Source: Pandoraea horticolens
Lineage (GTDB): Bacteria > Pseudomonadota > Gammaproteobacteria > Burkholderiales > Burkholderiaceae
Direction: 5' to 3'
DNA length: 64,000 bases
Assembly (NCBI RefSeq): GCF_902459555.1
Contig: NZ_CABPSM010000002.1
Span: forward strand, 1 to 64,000
A program made the translations under genes and the position numbers. Positions 57,627 through 64,000 of the stretch are shown piece after piece (position 1 is the first letter of the stretch; the number at the start of each line of letters is the position of its first letter). The notes under the pieces are model-generated. The model saw only the letters and a list, made by a program, of their open reading frames with translations. It was not told the DNA's origin and did not search any database.

Positions 57627-57937
57627 AGGGGGCTGCCCTCGCGTGTGCCGCCGGCCTCGCGCTGGCCGCATGTGCCGGTACCGCGCGCTACGACGTGCGG
57701 CCGTTCTATGACTCATCCGGCCGGCTGATCTGCTGCCAGGCGTCAGTATCGAGCAGCAAGGACGTCGGCGCCGTCACCGTGCGCGTGATCAACACCCCCG
57801 AGGGTTTCACCCTCGACTTCGCCGAAACCGGCGTGTCGGCCAGTGCGCCGATCACCGCAGGTGGCGGCATCGCTTCCAGCATCTCAGCAGCCGTCGCCAG
57901 CGCGGCGGCCACCGCAGTTCGATTCACCACCCCGTAA
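57623..57937 (+). CDS. Phage lipoprotein of the lysis cassette
   Basis: 104 aa from a GTG that overlaps the previous stop. Lipoprotein signal (ALACAAGLALAAC). The mature part is YDVRPFYDSSGRLICCQASV then beta-rich. Possibly an outer-membrane partner in lysis, though it lacks the Pro-rich body of Rz1. Confidence 0.7.
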   Translation: MKGAALACAAGLALAACAGTARYDVRPFYDSSGRLICCQASVSSSKDVGAVTVRVINTPEGFTLDFAETGVSASAPITAGGGIASSISAAVASAAATAVRFTTP

Positions 57938-57947
57938 GGAAATCACC

Positions 57948-58373
57948 ATGAAGCGTTTTGCCATTCTGGCCGCGTGCGCGGCCGTGCTTTCGTTCGCCAT
58001 CACGGCTTGCTCGACGACCGGCCAGTCGGTGTCCACGCCGGCACAGGTCGCCGCACGCGTGTGCCCGCCGGTCGAGGTCGCTATCACGTCGCTGCAGCAG
58101 GTCAGCGGCATGAGCGACACTGCGCTGCATGCGCTTGCCGACGCGCAGCCGGTCGTGAGCGCGGTATGTGCCGCAGGCTCGACGGTCGACGCCGTCAACC
58201 TTCAGACGCTTGCGAGCGCGGGACTGCCTGCGATCATCACTGTGGTGAAAGCGTCGCCCTTGTCCGCGCAGGACCAGGATCGAATCGTGATGGGCGTGAC
58301 CACGGCGCAGATTCTGCTGGCGGCGGCAATTTCCGCGTGGCCGGCCGATACGCCCACGGCCGGCGCAAAATGA
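57948..58373 (+). CDS. Second phage lipoprotein of the lysis cassette
   Basis: 141 aa with AAGGAA before the ATG and a lipoprotein signal (ILAACAAVLSFAITAC). The mature part is Ala/Val-rich and helical. Unknown role. It ends overlapping the next ATG. Confidence 0.7.
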   Translation: MKRFAILAACAAVLSFAITACSTTGQSVSTPAQVAARVCPPVEVAITSLQQVSGMSDTALHALADAQPVVSAVCAAGSTVDAVNLQTLASAGLPAIITVVKASPLSAQDQDRIVMGVTTAQILLAAAISAWPADTPTAGAK

Positions 58374-58732
58374 GTCGGTTCCTGACCCGGCTGGTGATGG
58401 AAAACGCCACTGGTTGCGACGATGGCCGGTGGCGGCTCGTGCGGGCGCTCGTGTATCAGTCGGATGTAGCCGGCGAGATATTCATCGTGCCGCGTGGGTT
58501 CGTCACCGACCTTGCTTCGGTGCCGCGGCTGCCCGTCGTGTACTGGTTAACCGGGGGCACGTCGAACGAGGCGGCAGTCGTGCATGATTGGCTCTACACC
58601 GAAAAGCCGGTGCCGCGAGCGGTCGCAGACAAGGTGCTACGCGAGGCGTCTGCTGTTACCTGCGTACCCGCGTGGCGCAGGTGGCTGATGTATTGGGGCG
58701 TTCGGCTGGGTGGTGCATCGCACTGGCGCTGA
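58370..58732 (+). CDS. DUF1353 phage protein
   Basis: 120 aa. FIVPRGFVTDLASVPRL, AAVVHDWLYT and RRWLMYWGVRLGG are diagnostic of DUF1353, a family common at the end of phage late operons. Function unknown; a peptidase-like fold has been suggested for some members. Confidence 0.85.
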   Translation: MSRFLTRLVMENATGCDDGRWRLVRALVYQSDVAGEIFIVPRGFVTDLASVPRLPVVYWLTGGTSNEAAVVHDWLYTEKPVPRAVADKVLREASAVTCVPAWRRWLMYWGVRLGGASHWR

Positions 58733-58776
58733 CTCTGCCCACATCGCCAGACTTGCATGCGATCGCAGCTCCGATG
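58728..58776. repeat. 49-bp dispersed repeat, copy 2
   Basis: 41 of 49 positions match 3206-3254. It overlaps the DUF1353 stop and runs into the spacer behind it. Confidence 0.5.
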
Positions 58777-58846
58777 TGCCATCGAAAATGATACTCATAG
58801 TGCGCAAGAGCATAAAAATGATCGGTATCATTATCTTCGCAGCGCT

Positions 58847-59146
58847 TCATCGATGCGGCGCGTTCGGTATTCCCGGAAGCTCGCCTCGCTGCTGTCGCTG
58901 ATCGGCAAGCAGGGCCCTGAGCCACTCAAGGGCTATCAGGGTGTCGCCGACCTCTTCCTTCCATGCCTGGTGGATGATTGCGTACAGCGACTCCACCTCT
59001 CTGAGCACTTTTTCTTTGTGCTGGGCCTCAAGTCGGCGGTAGGCCACCTCTTCGATTGCGCGCCGAAGGTCTGGATCTTTGTGGGTGAGCCACAAGCCGC
59101 GTAATTGATCGATTGTCAGTTCTGACGGGCGGGGATTGAGAGGCAT
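58847..59146 (-). CDS. Small helical protein, possibly SOS-controlled
   Basis: 99 aa from the ATG at 59146. All-helical (DLRRAIEEVAYRRLEAQHKE, LREVESLYAIIHQAW). Second gene downstream of the LexA box. Unknown function. Confidence 0.65.
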   Translation of the reverse strand: MPLNPRPSELTIDQLRGLWLTHKDPDLRRAIEEVAYRRLEAQHKEKVLREVESLYAIIHQAWKEEVGDTLIALEWLRALLADQRQQRGELPGIPNAPHR

Positions 59147-59159
59147 GACGGCGCCATCA

Positions 59160-59417
59160 TTACGCAGCCGCGTACTCGTCGAGCAGCGGAATGCGGCCGT
59201 GCTGGAATAGCACCTTGGGTGACTCCAACGCGCCGGTCTCGGGGTCGAGAAGCACCTCATAAGCCGCGACGCCAGCGTGCCGCTCGCGCATCGAATGTGC
59301 GACGCGCACGGCGCCGACGCTCGTGCTGGCCGGCCGCACCTCAACAGGCAGCAGGTCGCCGCCAACCCCCTTGCGGAACGGGACGACGATAAATCTGGTG
59401 GTGTGTGGATCTCGCAT
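59160..59417 (-). CDS. Small protein directly behind a LexA box
   Basis: 85 aa from the ATG at 59417. TTRFIVVPFRKGVGGDLLPV and VAAYEVLLDPETGALESPKV; beta-rich. It starts about 47 bases from a near-perfect SOS box, so it should be induced by DNA damage together with the next gene. No family recognised. Confidence 0.68.
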   Translation of the reverse strand: MRDPHTTRFIVVPFRKGVGGDLLPVEVRPASTSVGAVRVAHSMRERHAGVAAYEVLLDPETGALESPKVLFQHGRIPLLDEYAAA

Positions 59418-59463
59418 GGTGGCCTCCCTCGGGTTCGGTTGAGGGAGGTAAACTAGCACAAAA

Positions 59464-59483
59464 TACTGTATGAAATAACAGTA
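59464..59483. promoter_or_regulatory. LexA (SOS) box
   Basis: TACTGTATGAAATAACAGTA carries CTGT-N8-ACAG and the outer TA/TA of the gamma/beta-proteobacterial LexA consensus. It lies between the 94-aa and 85-aa leftward genes. Confidence 0.85.
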
Positions 59484-59485
59484 TT

Positions 59486-59770
59486 CTATTCCTCGCCTTC
59501 CATGTTCGCCCGTTCAATTAGACGCCGCAGGCGGCGCCCGAGCTTATTCGCGTGCCAACACACGCAATTGTGCTGCTGAGATTCAATAACGCAGGCCCCG
59601 CAAGGCTCGATCGCTTTCAGTTGCGCAACGATGTCCTCGATATCGGCCCCTGTCTCAGACTCGATGCGTGCGATGGTGCGTGCGACACGTTCGTCAATTC
59701 CGGCGGAGGCATTCAGTGCCAGTTGCTTCGCGTCTTCGAGTTCCATGATGATGTATCTCTTTTCGCTCAT
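59486..59770 (-). CDS. Small hypothetical protein with Cys motif
   Basis: 94 aa. KRYIIMELEDAKQLALNASA then EPCGACVIESQQHNCVCWHA, which could bind zinc. It ends two bases from the LexA box. Unknown function. Confidence 0.68.
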   Translation of the reverse strand: MSEKRYIIMELEDAKQLALNASAGIDERVARTIARIESETGADIEDIVAQLKAIEPCGACVIESQQHNCVCWHANKLGRRLRRLIERANMEGEE

Positions 59771-59862
59771 GCATGTCCTTTGGTCAGTCGTACATCGGTT
59801 GTGCTAGTGCATTGTATATTTGGTAGTCACCGTGAGGCGCCAACGTCGCAATTGGGGTTGCT

Positions 59863-60489
59863 ATGTGCACGAACTACCGCGTTCCAGACAAGCAGCTATT
59901 CAGCGAATACTACGGCACACCGCCGCCGGTGAGCGAGTGGCGCGACAAGGTCTACAAGGACTATTTCGCACCGATCATTCGCCGGGACGGCGAGGGGCGG
60001 CGCTCTGACCTTGCGGCGTTCGGGATGGTGCCGCGCGAGAAGATCCCGCCAGGCGTGCATGTCTTCGACACGATGAACGCGCGAGCGGAGACGGTGGGTG
60101 AGAAGCGGAGCTTCAGCGGCGCGTGGAAGCGGCAGCAGCTATGCTTGATCCCGACGCAGGTCTTCTTCGAGCCTGATTACGAGACGGGGAAGTCGGTGCG
60201 TTGGGCGGTGGGCATGGCCGACGGTAGCCCATTCGCGATTGCTGGGCTGTGGAGGGAGTGGGAAGGTGAGGGCGGCGCTCGATTGTCGTTCACGATGCTC
60301 ACGCTCAACTCGGATCATTATCCGCTGATGAAGCGCTTCCACAAGCCGGGCAGTGAGAAGCGGTCAGTCGTCATCATCAAGCTTGTCGATTACGACGACT
60401 GGCTCGGCGCTCGATCGATGGAGGAGGCGCGGTCGTTCGTGACGCTGCCTGATGCTGAATCGATGGTGGCGGGACCACTGCCGAAGTGA
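59863..60489 (+). CDS. SRAP/YedK-type abasic-site DNA-protein crosslink protein
   Basis: 208 aa. Starts MCTNYRVPD, with Cys2 as the residue that crosslinks to abasic sites after Met removal. FDTMNARAETVGEKRSFSGA, QLCLIPTQVFFEPDYETG and LNSDHYPLMKRFHKPG (active-site His) follow the SRAP/HMCES family. It protects abasic sites in single-stranded DNA. Placement at the prophage right end near a LexA box links it to DNA damage, though no LexA box precedes this gene itself. Confidence 0.92.
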   Translation: MCTNYRVPDKQLFSEYYGTPPPVSEWRDKVYKDYFAPIIRRDGEGRRSDLAAFGMVPREKIPPGVHVFDTMNARAETVGEKRSFSGAWKRQQLCLIPTQVFFEPDYETGKSVRWAVGMADGSPFAIAGLWREWEGEGGARLSFTMLTLNSDHYPLMKRFHKPGSEKRSVVIIKLVDYDDWLGARSMEEARSFVTLPDAESMVAGPLPK

Positions 60490-60534
60490 GGTGAGATTTC
60501 CGCTAAGGCAGAAAAACACACACAAGACAAAATA

Positions 60535-60564
60535 AAAAAGGGCTGCGATTTCTCGCAACCCCTT
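60535..60564 (-). terminator. Terminator of tRNA-Lys
   Basis: On the minus strand AGGGGTTGCGAGAAATCGCA and GCCCT form a stem followed by TTTTT, directly after the tRNA. Confidence 0.85.
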
Positions 60565-60573
60565 GAATTCGTT

Positions 60574-60620
60574 TGGTAGGCCGTGCGGGATTCGAACCTG
60601 CGACCAACGGATTAAAAGTC
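60574..60620. repeat. Right attachment site (inside tRNA-Lys)
   Basis: 47-bp perfect copy of 6438-6484. Crossover occurs within this core. Confidence 0.95.
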
Positions 60621-60649
60621 CGCTGCTCTACCAGCTGAGCTAACGACCC
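60574..60649 (-). tRNA. tRNA-Lys (anticodon TTT), prophage insertion site
   Basis: 76 nt including CCA. All four arms fold: acceptor GGGTCGT/ACGGCCT with two G-U pairs, anticodon loop CTTTTAA, T-arm GTTCGAATC. The 3' 47 bases are supplied by the prophage and the rest by the chromosome. Confidence 0.97.
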
Positions 60650-60755
60650 AACGAAGAAAAAGATTATAGCGTCGCGGTCTTTTTACTGTCAATACCCGTA
60701 CGGCGCAGAGAGGTTCGAATCGCCGGCATTTTCCGCATACGCGTGCGAATTTCCG

Positions 60756-61871
60756 TCAAACGCTGCGCTCGATGCGCCACATTTGATACTTGAATGCGCA
60801 GACGCCGCCCGCGAGAATCGCCATGGTCGCGAGGAACGATCCCAGCGCCAGTGTCGACATACCCGACAAGCCTTGACCGACTGTGCAGCCCAACGCCGTC
60901 ACACCCCCGAAGCCCATCAGCACACCCCCTACCATGTGGTTTGCCGTGTCTTCCGTACCCTGAAATCCTTCCCAGCGGAAATTACGCGACACCAGCGCGT
61001 AGACGAACGAGCCGGCGATGACGCCCAGCACGCTGGCAATGCCCAATGTAATGACATTGCTCGTGTCGCTCCACATCATCAGCCAGTACAGCGTGAACGC
61101 CAGCGGCGAGACGAACGACAGAGCTTCCATCTTCCCGGAGTTCGTGGCAACGAAGCTCTCCTCCAGCGTATTCGGATTCTCGGCAACATAACCGACCTTG
61201 CCCGAGACATACCACAGCGCCACGATGATCGCTCCCACGACAAGGCCGCCCAGCAGATTGTCGAATGTCCAGAATTCGCGTCGTGCGAGCGCCGCAATCA
61301 CGAATGCACCACCAATCACCAGCCCGAGAATGAGCTGCGCGCGATGGATGTCTGCGCCGAACAGGCTACCCAGCAACGTGGGCAAGTCCTGCGACGTCGC
61401 AAACGTCGTCTGCACGCTGTCGATGGCCGCCACGCGCAGCATCGCGAACACGCCCTTGAGCGTCATGTAAGCCGACAAGCCGATCATCGTGAAGACGAGC
61501 AGCGACTTCAGATTGCCGCCGCCGATGCGTACCAGCGTCTTGCTGCCGCAACCGGAGGCTAGCACCATACCGAAGCCGAACAACCATCCGCCGACGATAT
61601 ACGACAACCAGGTGAAGCGCGGCGTCGTGTAAATCGCTTTGACCGGATCGATGATGCCCTGCGACGCGAGGATGCCAGTACCGATGGTCGCCACACCAAT
61701 GGCAAGCCACCACATGCGCATACGATTCCAGTCACCGATGTTCACGATGTCGGAAAGGGCGCCCATCGTGCAGAAATGCGTGCGCTGGAGCACGGCACCA
61801 AACACGAAGGCCAGGCCAAAGGTGAGCCACACAACAGTGTGGGACAGGGCGGTGAGATCGACGTCGGTCAT
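60756..61871 (-). CDS. YeeE/YedE-type sulfur (thiosulfate) transporter
   Basis: 371 aa from the ATG at 61871; a GTG at 61928 is less likely. About nine to ten membrane helices and the family motifs RTHFCTMGALSD, VLASGCGSKTLVRIGGGNLK SL and ALGCTVGQGLSG, whose Cys residues relay sulfur through the pore. It is an inner-membrane importer of thiosulfate or a related sulfur species. Chromosomal gene outside the prophage. Confidence 0.9.
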   Translation of the reverse strand: MTDVDLTALSHTVVWLTFGLAFVFGAVLQRTHFCTMGALSDIVNIGDWNRMRMWWLAIGVATIGTGILASQGIIDPVKAIYTTPRFTWLSYIVGGWLFGFGMVLASGCGSKTLVRIGGGNLKSLLVFTMIGLSAYMTLKGVFAMLRVAAIDSVQTTFATSQDLPTLLGSLFGADIHRAQLILGLVIGGAFVIAALARREFWTFDNLLGGLVVGAIIVALWYVSGKVGYVAENPNTLEESFVATNSGKMEALSFVSPLAFTLYWLMMWSDTSNVITLGIASVLGVIAGSFVYALVSRNFRWEGFQGTEDTANHMVGGVLMGFGGVTALGCTVGQGLSGMSTLALGSFLATMAILAGGVCAFKYQMWRIERSV

Positions 61872-62110
61872 GAGGCGAGAAGACGATAGCGGCCGTGCCC
61901 GGCCGTTCGATGCATTGTCGCGAGCCACAGGGTGTGGCCGGCATTGTTGTTATCAGACGTGCTGCACAGTTCGTGCGCGAACACGTCGCGGGTGCGGTCG
62001 TCATGCGAGCCTGGCGGTGTTCGGCCTGGACACATCCCCTGAGACGCCGCGCCTCGAGCGCTTGGAAAGTCCGTATTCTACTTGAGGTGGCCCCCGCGTT
62101 TGCAAACCCC

Positions 62111-62143
62111 AAAAACGACAACGCCGCCCAAAGGCGGCGTCGT
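62111..62143 (-). terminator. Terminator of the tol-pal-cpoB operon
   Basis: On the minus strand ACGCCGCCTTTGGGCGGCGT is followed by TGTCGTTTTT. Confidence 0.85.
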
Positions 62144-62201
62144 GCGCTTGACGAGTGTCCTCACACGGAAGGCAGGTTCGCGCAACCTCCCGAGGGGCGT
62201 C

Positions 62202-62945
62202 TTACTTCAGCTTGGCCACACGTTTCTTGGCCTCCGCTGCCGATTCGCTGTCCGGGTACTTGGCCACCAAATCATGCAACGTCTTTTTCGCTGCCGCAAT
62301 CTGCCCGGATTCTGCCTGGTTGCTGGCGATCGCCAGCATGGCCTCGGCAGCCTTCGGGCTCGTCGGGTACTTCGTCACGATCCCTTGCAGCGTCGCAGTC
62401 GAACCCTTCACATCCTTGTTGGCGTACTGCGCATTGCCAAGCCAGAACTGTGCTTCGGGTTGATACGGGCTGCCAGGATACTTGGCCGAAAAGGTCCGGA
62501 AATCCGTTTGCGCACCCTTATAGTCACCGTTGCGGAATTTCGTCAGCGCGGCGTCAAAGACATCTTTCTCGCCCGGTTGGACGGTGCCTGTCACGCCGCC
62601 GACGGTCATCTGCTGCGGTTCGAATTTCTTCAGACGGCCATCAAGGTCGTTGTAGAAATCCTTTTGACTTTGTTGCAGGTTTGCAAGCTGGTTTTTCAGA
62701 TCTTCGTTCTGACCGCGCTGGTCGGCCAGATCACGCTGCAACTGCTGGATCTGGTTATTCAAATCCAGCACGCTGTGCGTGAGCCCCTCGATCCGCTGCT
62801 TGTCCGAATCCAGACGGCTGCGGATGTCGAGGATCGCTTTGCGCGCCTCGTCGTCGTCGAACAATCCGGCATGCGCGAGCGGACTCAGCACCGCAGTGCC
62901 GAGCATCGCCGCGTAGATCATGTTTTTAAGCAAACGAGACGTCAT
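62202..62945 (-). CDS. cpoB: Cell division coordinator CpoB (YbgF)
   Basis: 247 aa. Signal peptide (IYAAMLGTAVLSPLAHA), trimerising coiled coil at about 40-105 (DLNNQIQQLQRDLADQRGQ), then TPR repeats (FDAALTKFRNGDYKGAQTDF, PEAQFWLGNAQYANKDVKGS, KYPDSESAAEAKKRV). It links peptidoglycan synthesis to Tol-Pal constriction in the periplasm. Last gene of the operon. Confidence 0.96.
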   Translation of the reverse strand: MTSRLLKNMIYAAMLGTAVLSPLAHAGLFDDDEARKAILDIRSRLDSDKQRIEGLTHSVLDLNNQIQQLQRDLADQRGQNEDLKNQLANLQQSQKDFYNDLDGRLKKFEPQQMTVGGVTGTVQPGEKDVFDAALTKFRNGDYKGAQTDFRTFSAKYPGSPYQPEAQFWLGNAQYANKDVKGSTATLQGIVTKYPTSPKAAEAMLAIASNQAESGQIAAAKKTLHDLVAKYPDSESAAEAKKRVAKLK

Positions 62946-62955
62946 GACGATTCAA

Positions 62956-63456
62956 TCAATAAGCCAGATCGGCGCGACGGTCCTGGGCCCAACCGGCTTC
63001 GTCGGTACCCGTTGCCTTTTCCTTACCCAGCGAAACGGCTTCCATCTGGTTGGTGTTGGCACCCAGCGCCGACATGGCCTTCACCACGGCTTCGGCACGC
63101 TTCTGACCCAGGGCCAGGTTGTACTCGCTCGTGCCGCGCTGGTCGGTGTTGCCCTGAACCAGCACGTGACGTTGCGAGTACTTGTTCAGGAAGGCGGAGT
63201 GCGCCTGGAGCATCGGCGTGTACTGAGCGTCGACGTTGTACTGGTCGAAGCCGAAGTACACGCTACGCTTGGCGAGGGGGCCGTTCGGGTTGTTCAGTTC
63301 GTCAGCCGATGCGTCGACGGGGGCGACAGCGCGGGCGTCGGTCGTGGTCTGACCCTTGTTGGCGTTAGCCTGGTCGTCGAGCTTCACGCCCGACGAGCAA
63401 GCGGCCAGAGCGGCCAGCGAAGAGATGGCGAGGATGTTACGAAGCAGGGAACTCAT
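62956..63456 (-). CDS. pal: Peptidoglycan-associated lipoprotein Pal
   Basis: 166 aa from the ATG at 63456 with GGAGG upstream. Lipoprotein signal (ISSLAALAAC) and an OmpA-like domain (SVYFGFDQYNVDAQYTPMLQ, VQGNTDQRGTSEYNLALGQK RAEAV). It anchors the outer membrane to peptidoglycan and binds TolB. 10 bases before cpoB. Confidence 0.97.
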   Translation of the reverse strand: MSSLLRNILAISSLAALAACSSGVKLDDQANANKGQTTTDARAVAPVDASADELNNPNGPLAKRSVYFGFDQYNVDAQYTPMLQAHSAFLNKYSQRHVLVQGNTDQRGTSEYNLALGQKRAEAVVKAMSALGANTNQMEAVSLGKEKATGTDEAGWAQDRRADLAY

Positions 63457-63486
63457 ATGAGCCTCCAATTGATGTTGCTGTTGATG

Positions 63487-64000
63487 TTATTGCATGAAAG
63501 GGCCCCAGGAGGGTTCGCGAACTTCCCCTCCTCGAACCTGAAGAATCTGCCGGGTTTGCCCGTCCACCGAGACTGCCGCGAGAACCTTGCGGCCGCCGGA
63601 CTGCGTTGCATAAAGAATGTACTTGCCGTTCGCGGCAAAACTCGGTGACTCGTCGTGGCTGGTGTCGGTCAGAGCCGTAACATCGCCAGTACTCATATCC
63701 TGCACGCACAGCTTGAATCCGCCGCCTTGACGCGCGATAAACGCGAGCAACTTGCCATCGGGACTAATTCGCGGGCTGACGTTGTAACTCCCCTTGAAGG
63801 TGACGCGCTGTGCTCCGCCTTCACCTTCGCCACCGGCCGGCATCTTGTAGATTTGCGGACCACCGCCACGATCGCTCGTGAAGTAGATCCATTTGCCGTC
63901 CGGGGAATACTGCGGTTCGGTGTCGATCGCGCCGCTGCGCGACAGACGCTTGAGGCCGCCGCCGTTGGCATTGACCTGATAGATCTGCGTATTGCCGTCA
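63487..64000 (-). CDS. tolB: Tol-Pal protein TolB, C-terminal part (cut by window end)
   Basis: The frame is open to the window edge. Beta-propeller repeats are seen: [71 protein letters not shown]. This is the propeller half of periplasmic TolB, which interacts with Pal and TolA. The N-terminus lies outside. Confidence 0.96.
   Translation of the reverse strand, partial: DGNTQIYQVNANGGGLKRLSRSGAIDTEPQYSPDGKWIYFTSDRGGGPQIYKMPAGGEGEGGAQRVTFKGSYNVSPRISPDGKLLAFIARQGGGFKLCVQDMSTGDVTALTDTSHDESPSFAANGKYILYATQSGGRKVLAAVSVDGQTRQILQVRGGEVREPSWGPFMQ

Larger units (their letters stand above)
6438..60620. mobile_element. Complete temperate prophage in tRNA-Lys (about 54 kb)
   Basis: Bounded by a perfect 47-bp direct repeat of the tRNA-Lys 3' end, with an intact tyrosine integrase just inside the left repeat. 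The modules run in lambda-like order: leftward int/early region, immunity, rightward replication, late regulator, packaging, head, tail, then lysis. The head is lambda-type and the tail Mu-type contractile, so the particle should be a myovirus. No essential module is visibly broken. It also carries a diversity-generating retroelement and several cargo genes. Excision and particle production are inference. Confidence 0.93.

Noticed and set aside
6438-60620. Mu-like transposable prophage
   Set aside because: Although the tail is Mu-type, there are no MuA/MuB transposase genes; it has a tyrosine integrase and tRNA attachment sites.
60783-61562. 259-aa plus-strand ORF
   Set aside because: Shadow of the sulfur transporter; the composition is Arg/His/Gln-rich with no fold-like pattern.

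Overview
The window looks like a chromosome segment of a Burkholderiales bacterium (Burkholderia/Pandoraea-like; genus not provable from sequence alone). It is GC-rich. Ordinary chromosome lies at the right end: tRNA-Lys, a YeeE/YedE sulfur transporter, and the end of a tol-pal operon (tolB-pal-cpoB). Most of the window, about 6438 to 60620, is one apparently intact temperate prophage of about 54 kb. It sits in the 3' end of tRNA-Lys(TTT). A perfect 47-bp direct repeat marks both ends: the reconstituted tRNA on the right and the displaced tRNA 3' end on the left, next to the prophage integrase.

Left of the prophage (1-6437) is accessory DNA that looks like the remains of an older element at the same tRNA. 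It holds the C-terminal stub of a phage integrase with its catalytic Tyr changed to Cys, an IS3-family remnant, a spanin-like lipoprotein remnant, a twice-frameshifted gene, a ChpS/ChpB-type toxin-antitoxin pair, and two ORFs built from the same helix-turn-helix-like module. One of these is a run of perfect-period 61-residue tandem repeats cut by the window start.

The prophage has a lambda-like plan. Leftward genes (21.4 kb down to 6.6 kb) carry rdgC, small early genes, two DNA methyltransferases, an AlpA-like regulator and the integrase. The immunity region (22.7-24.7 kb) has two adjacent LexA/CI-type repressors, a Cro-like gene and dyad operators over a strong leftward promoter. Rightward early genes (25-31 kb) include a replication initiator with an iteron-like origin inside it, a DnaB helicase, nucleases and a late regulator. 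Late genes (31.7-53.8 kb) combine a lambda-type head (Nu1/GpA terminase, gpW, portal, S49 protease, decoration protein, capsid E) with a Mu-type contractile tail (sheath, tube, gp41 chaperone with a -1 frameshift site, tape measure, gpN, gpP, gp45-gp48, fiber). Conversion and lysis genes follow: an O-antigen acyltransferase, lambda R-like endolysin, holin, lipoproteins, a LexA box and an SRAP gene.

The outstanding feature is a complete diversity-generating retroelement (DGR) at 14515-17734: reverse transcriptase, adenine-rich template repeat, Avd-like helper and three target genes ending in variable repeats. Two targets look like perfect tandem copies outside the variable repeat, yet their variable repeats differ almost only at template adenines. 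This is strong internal evidence of recent mutagenic retrohoming. The targets lie in the leftward early region, far from the tail genes, so their role is not obviously receptor binding.
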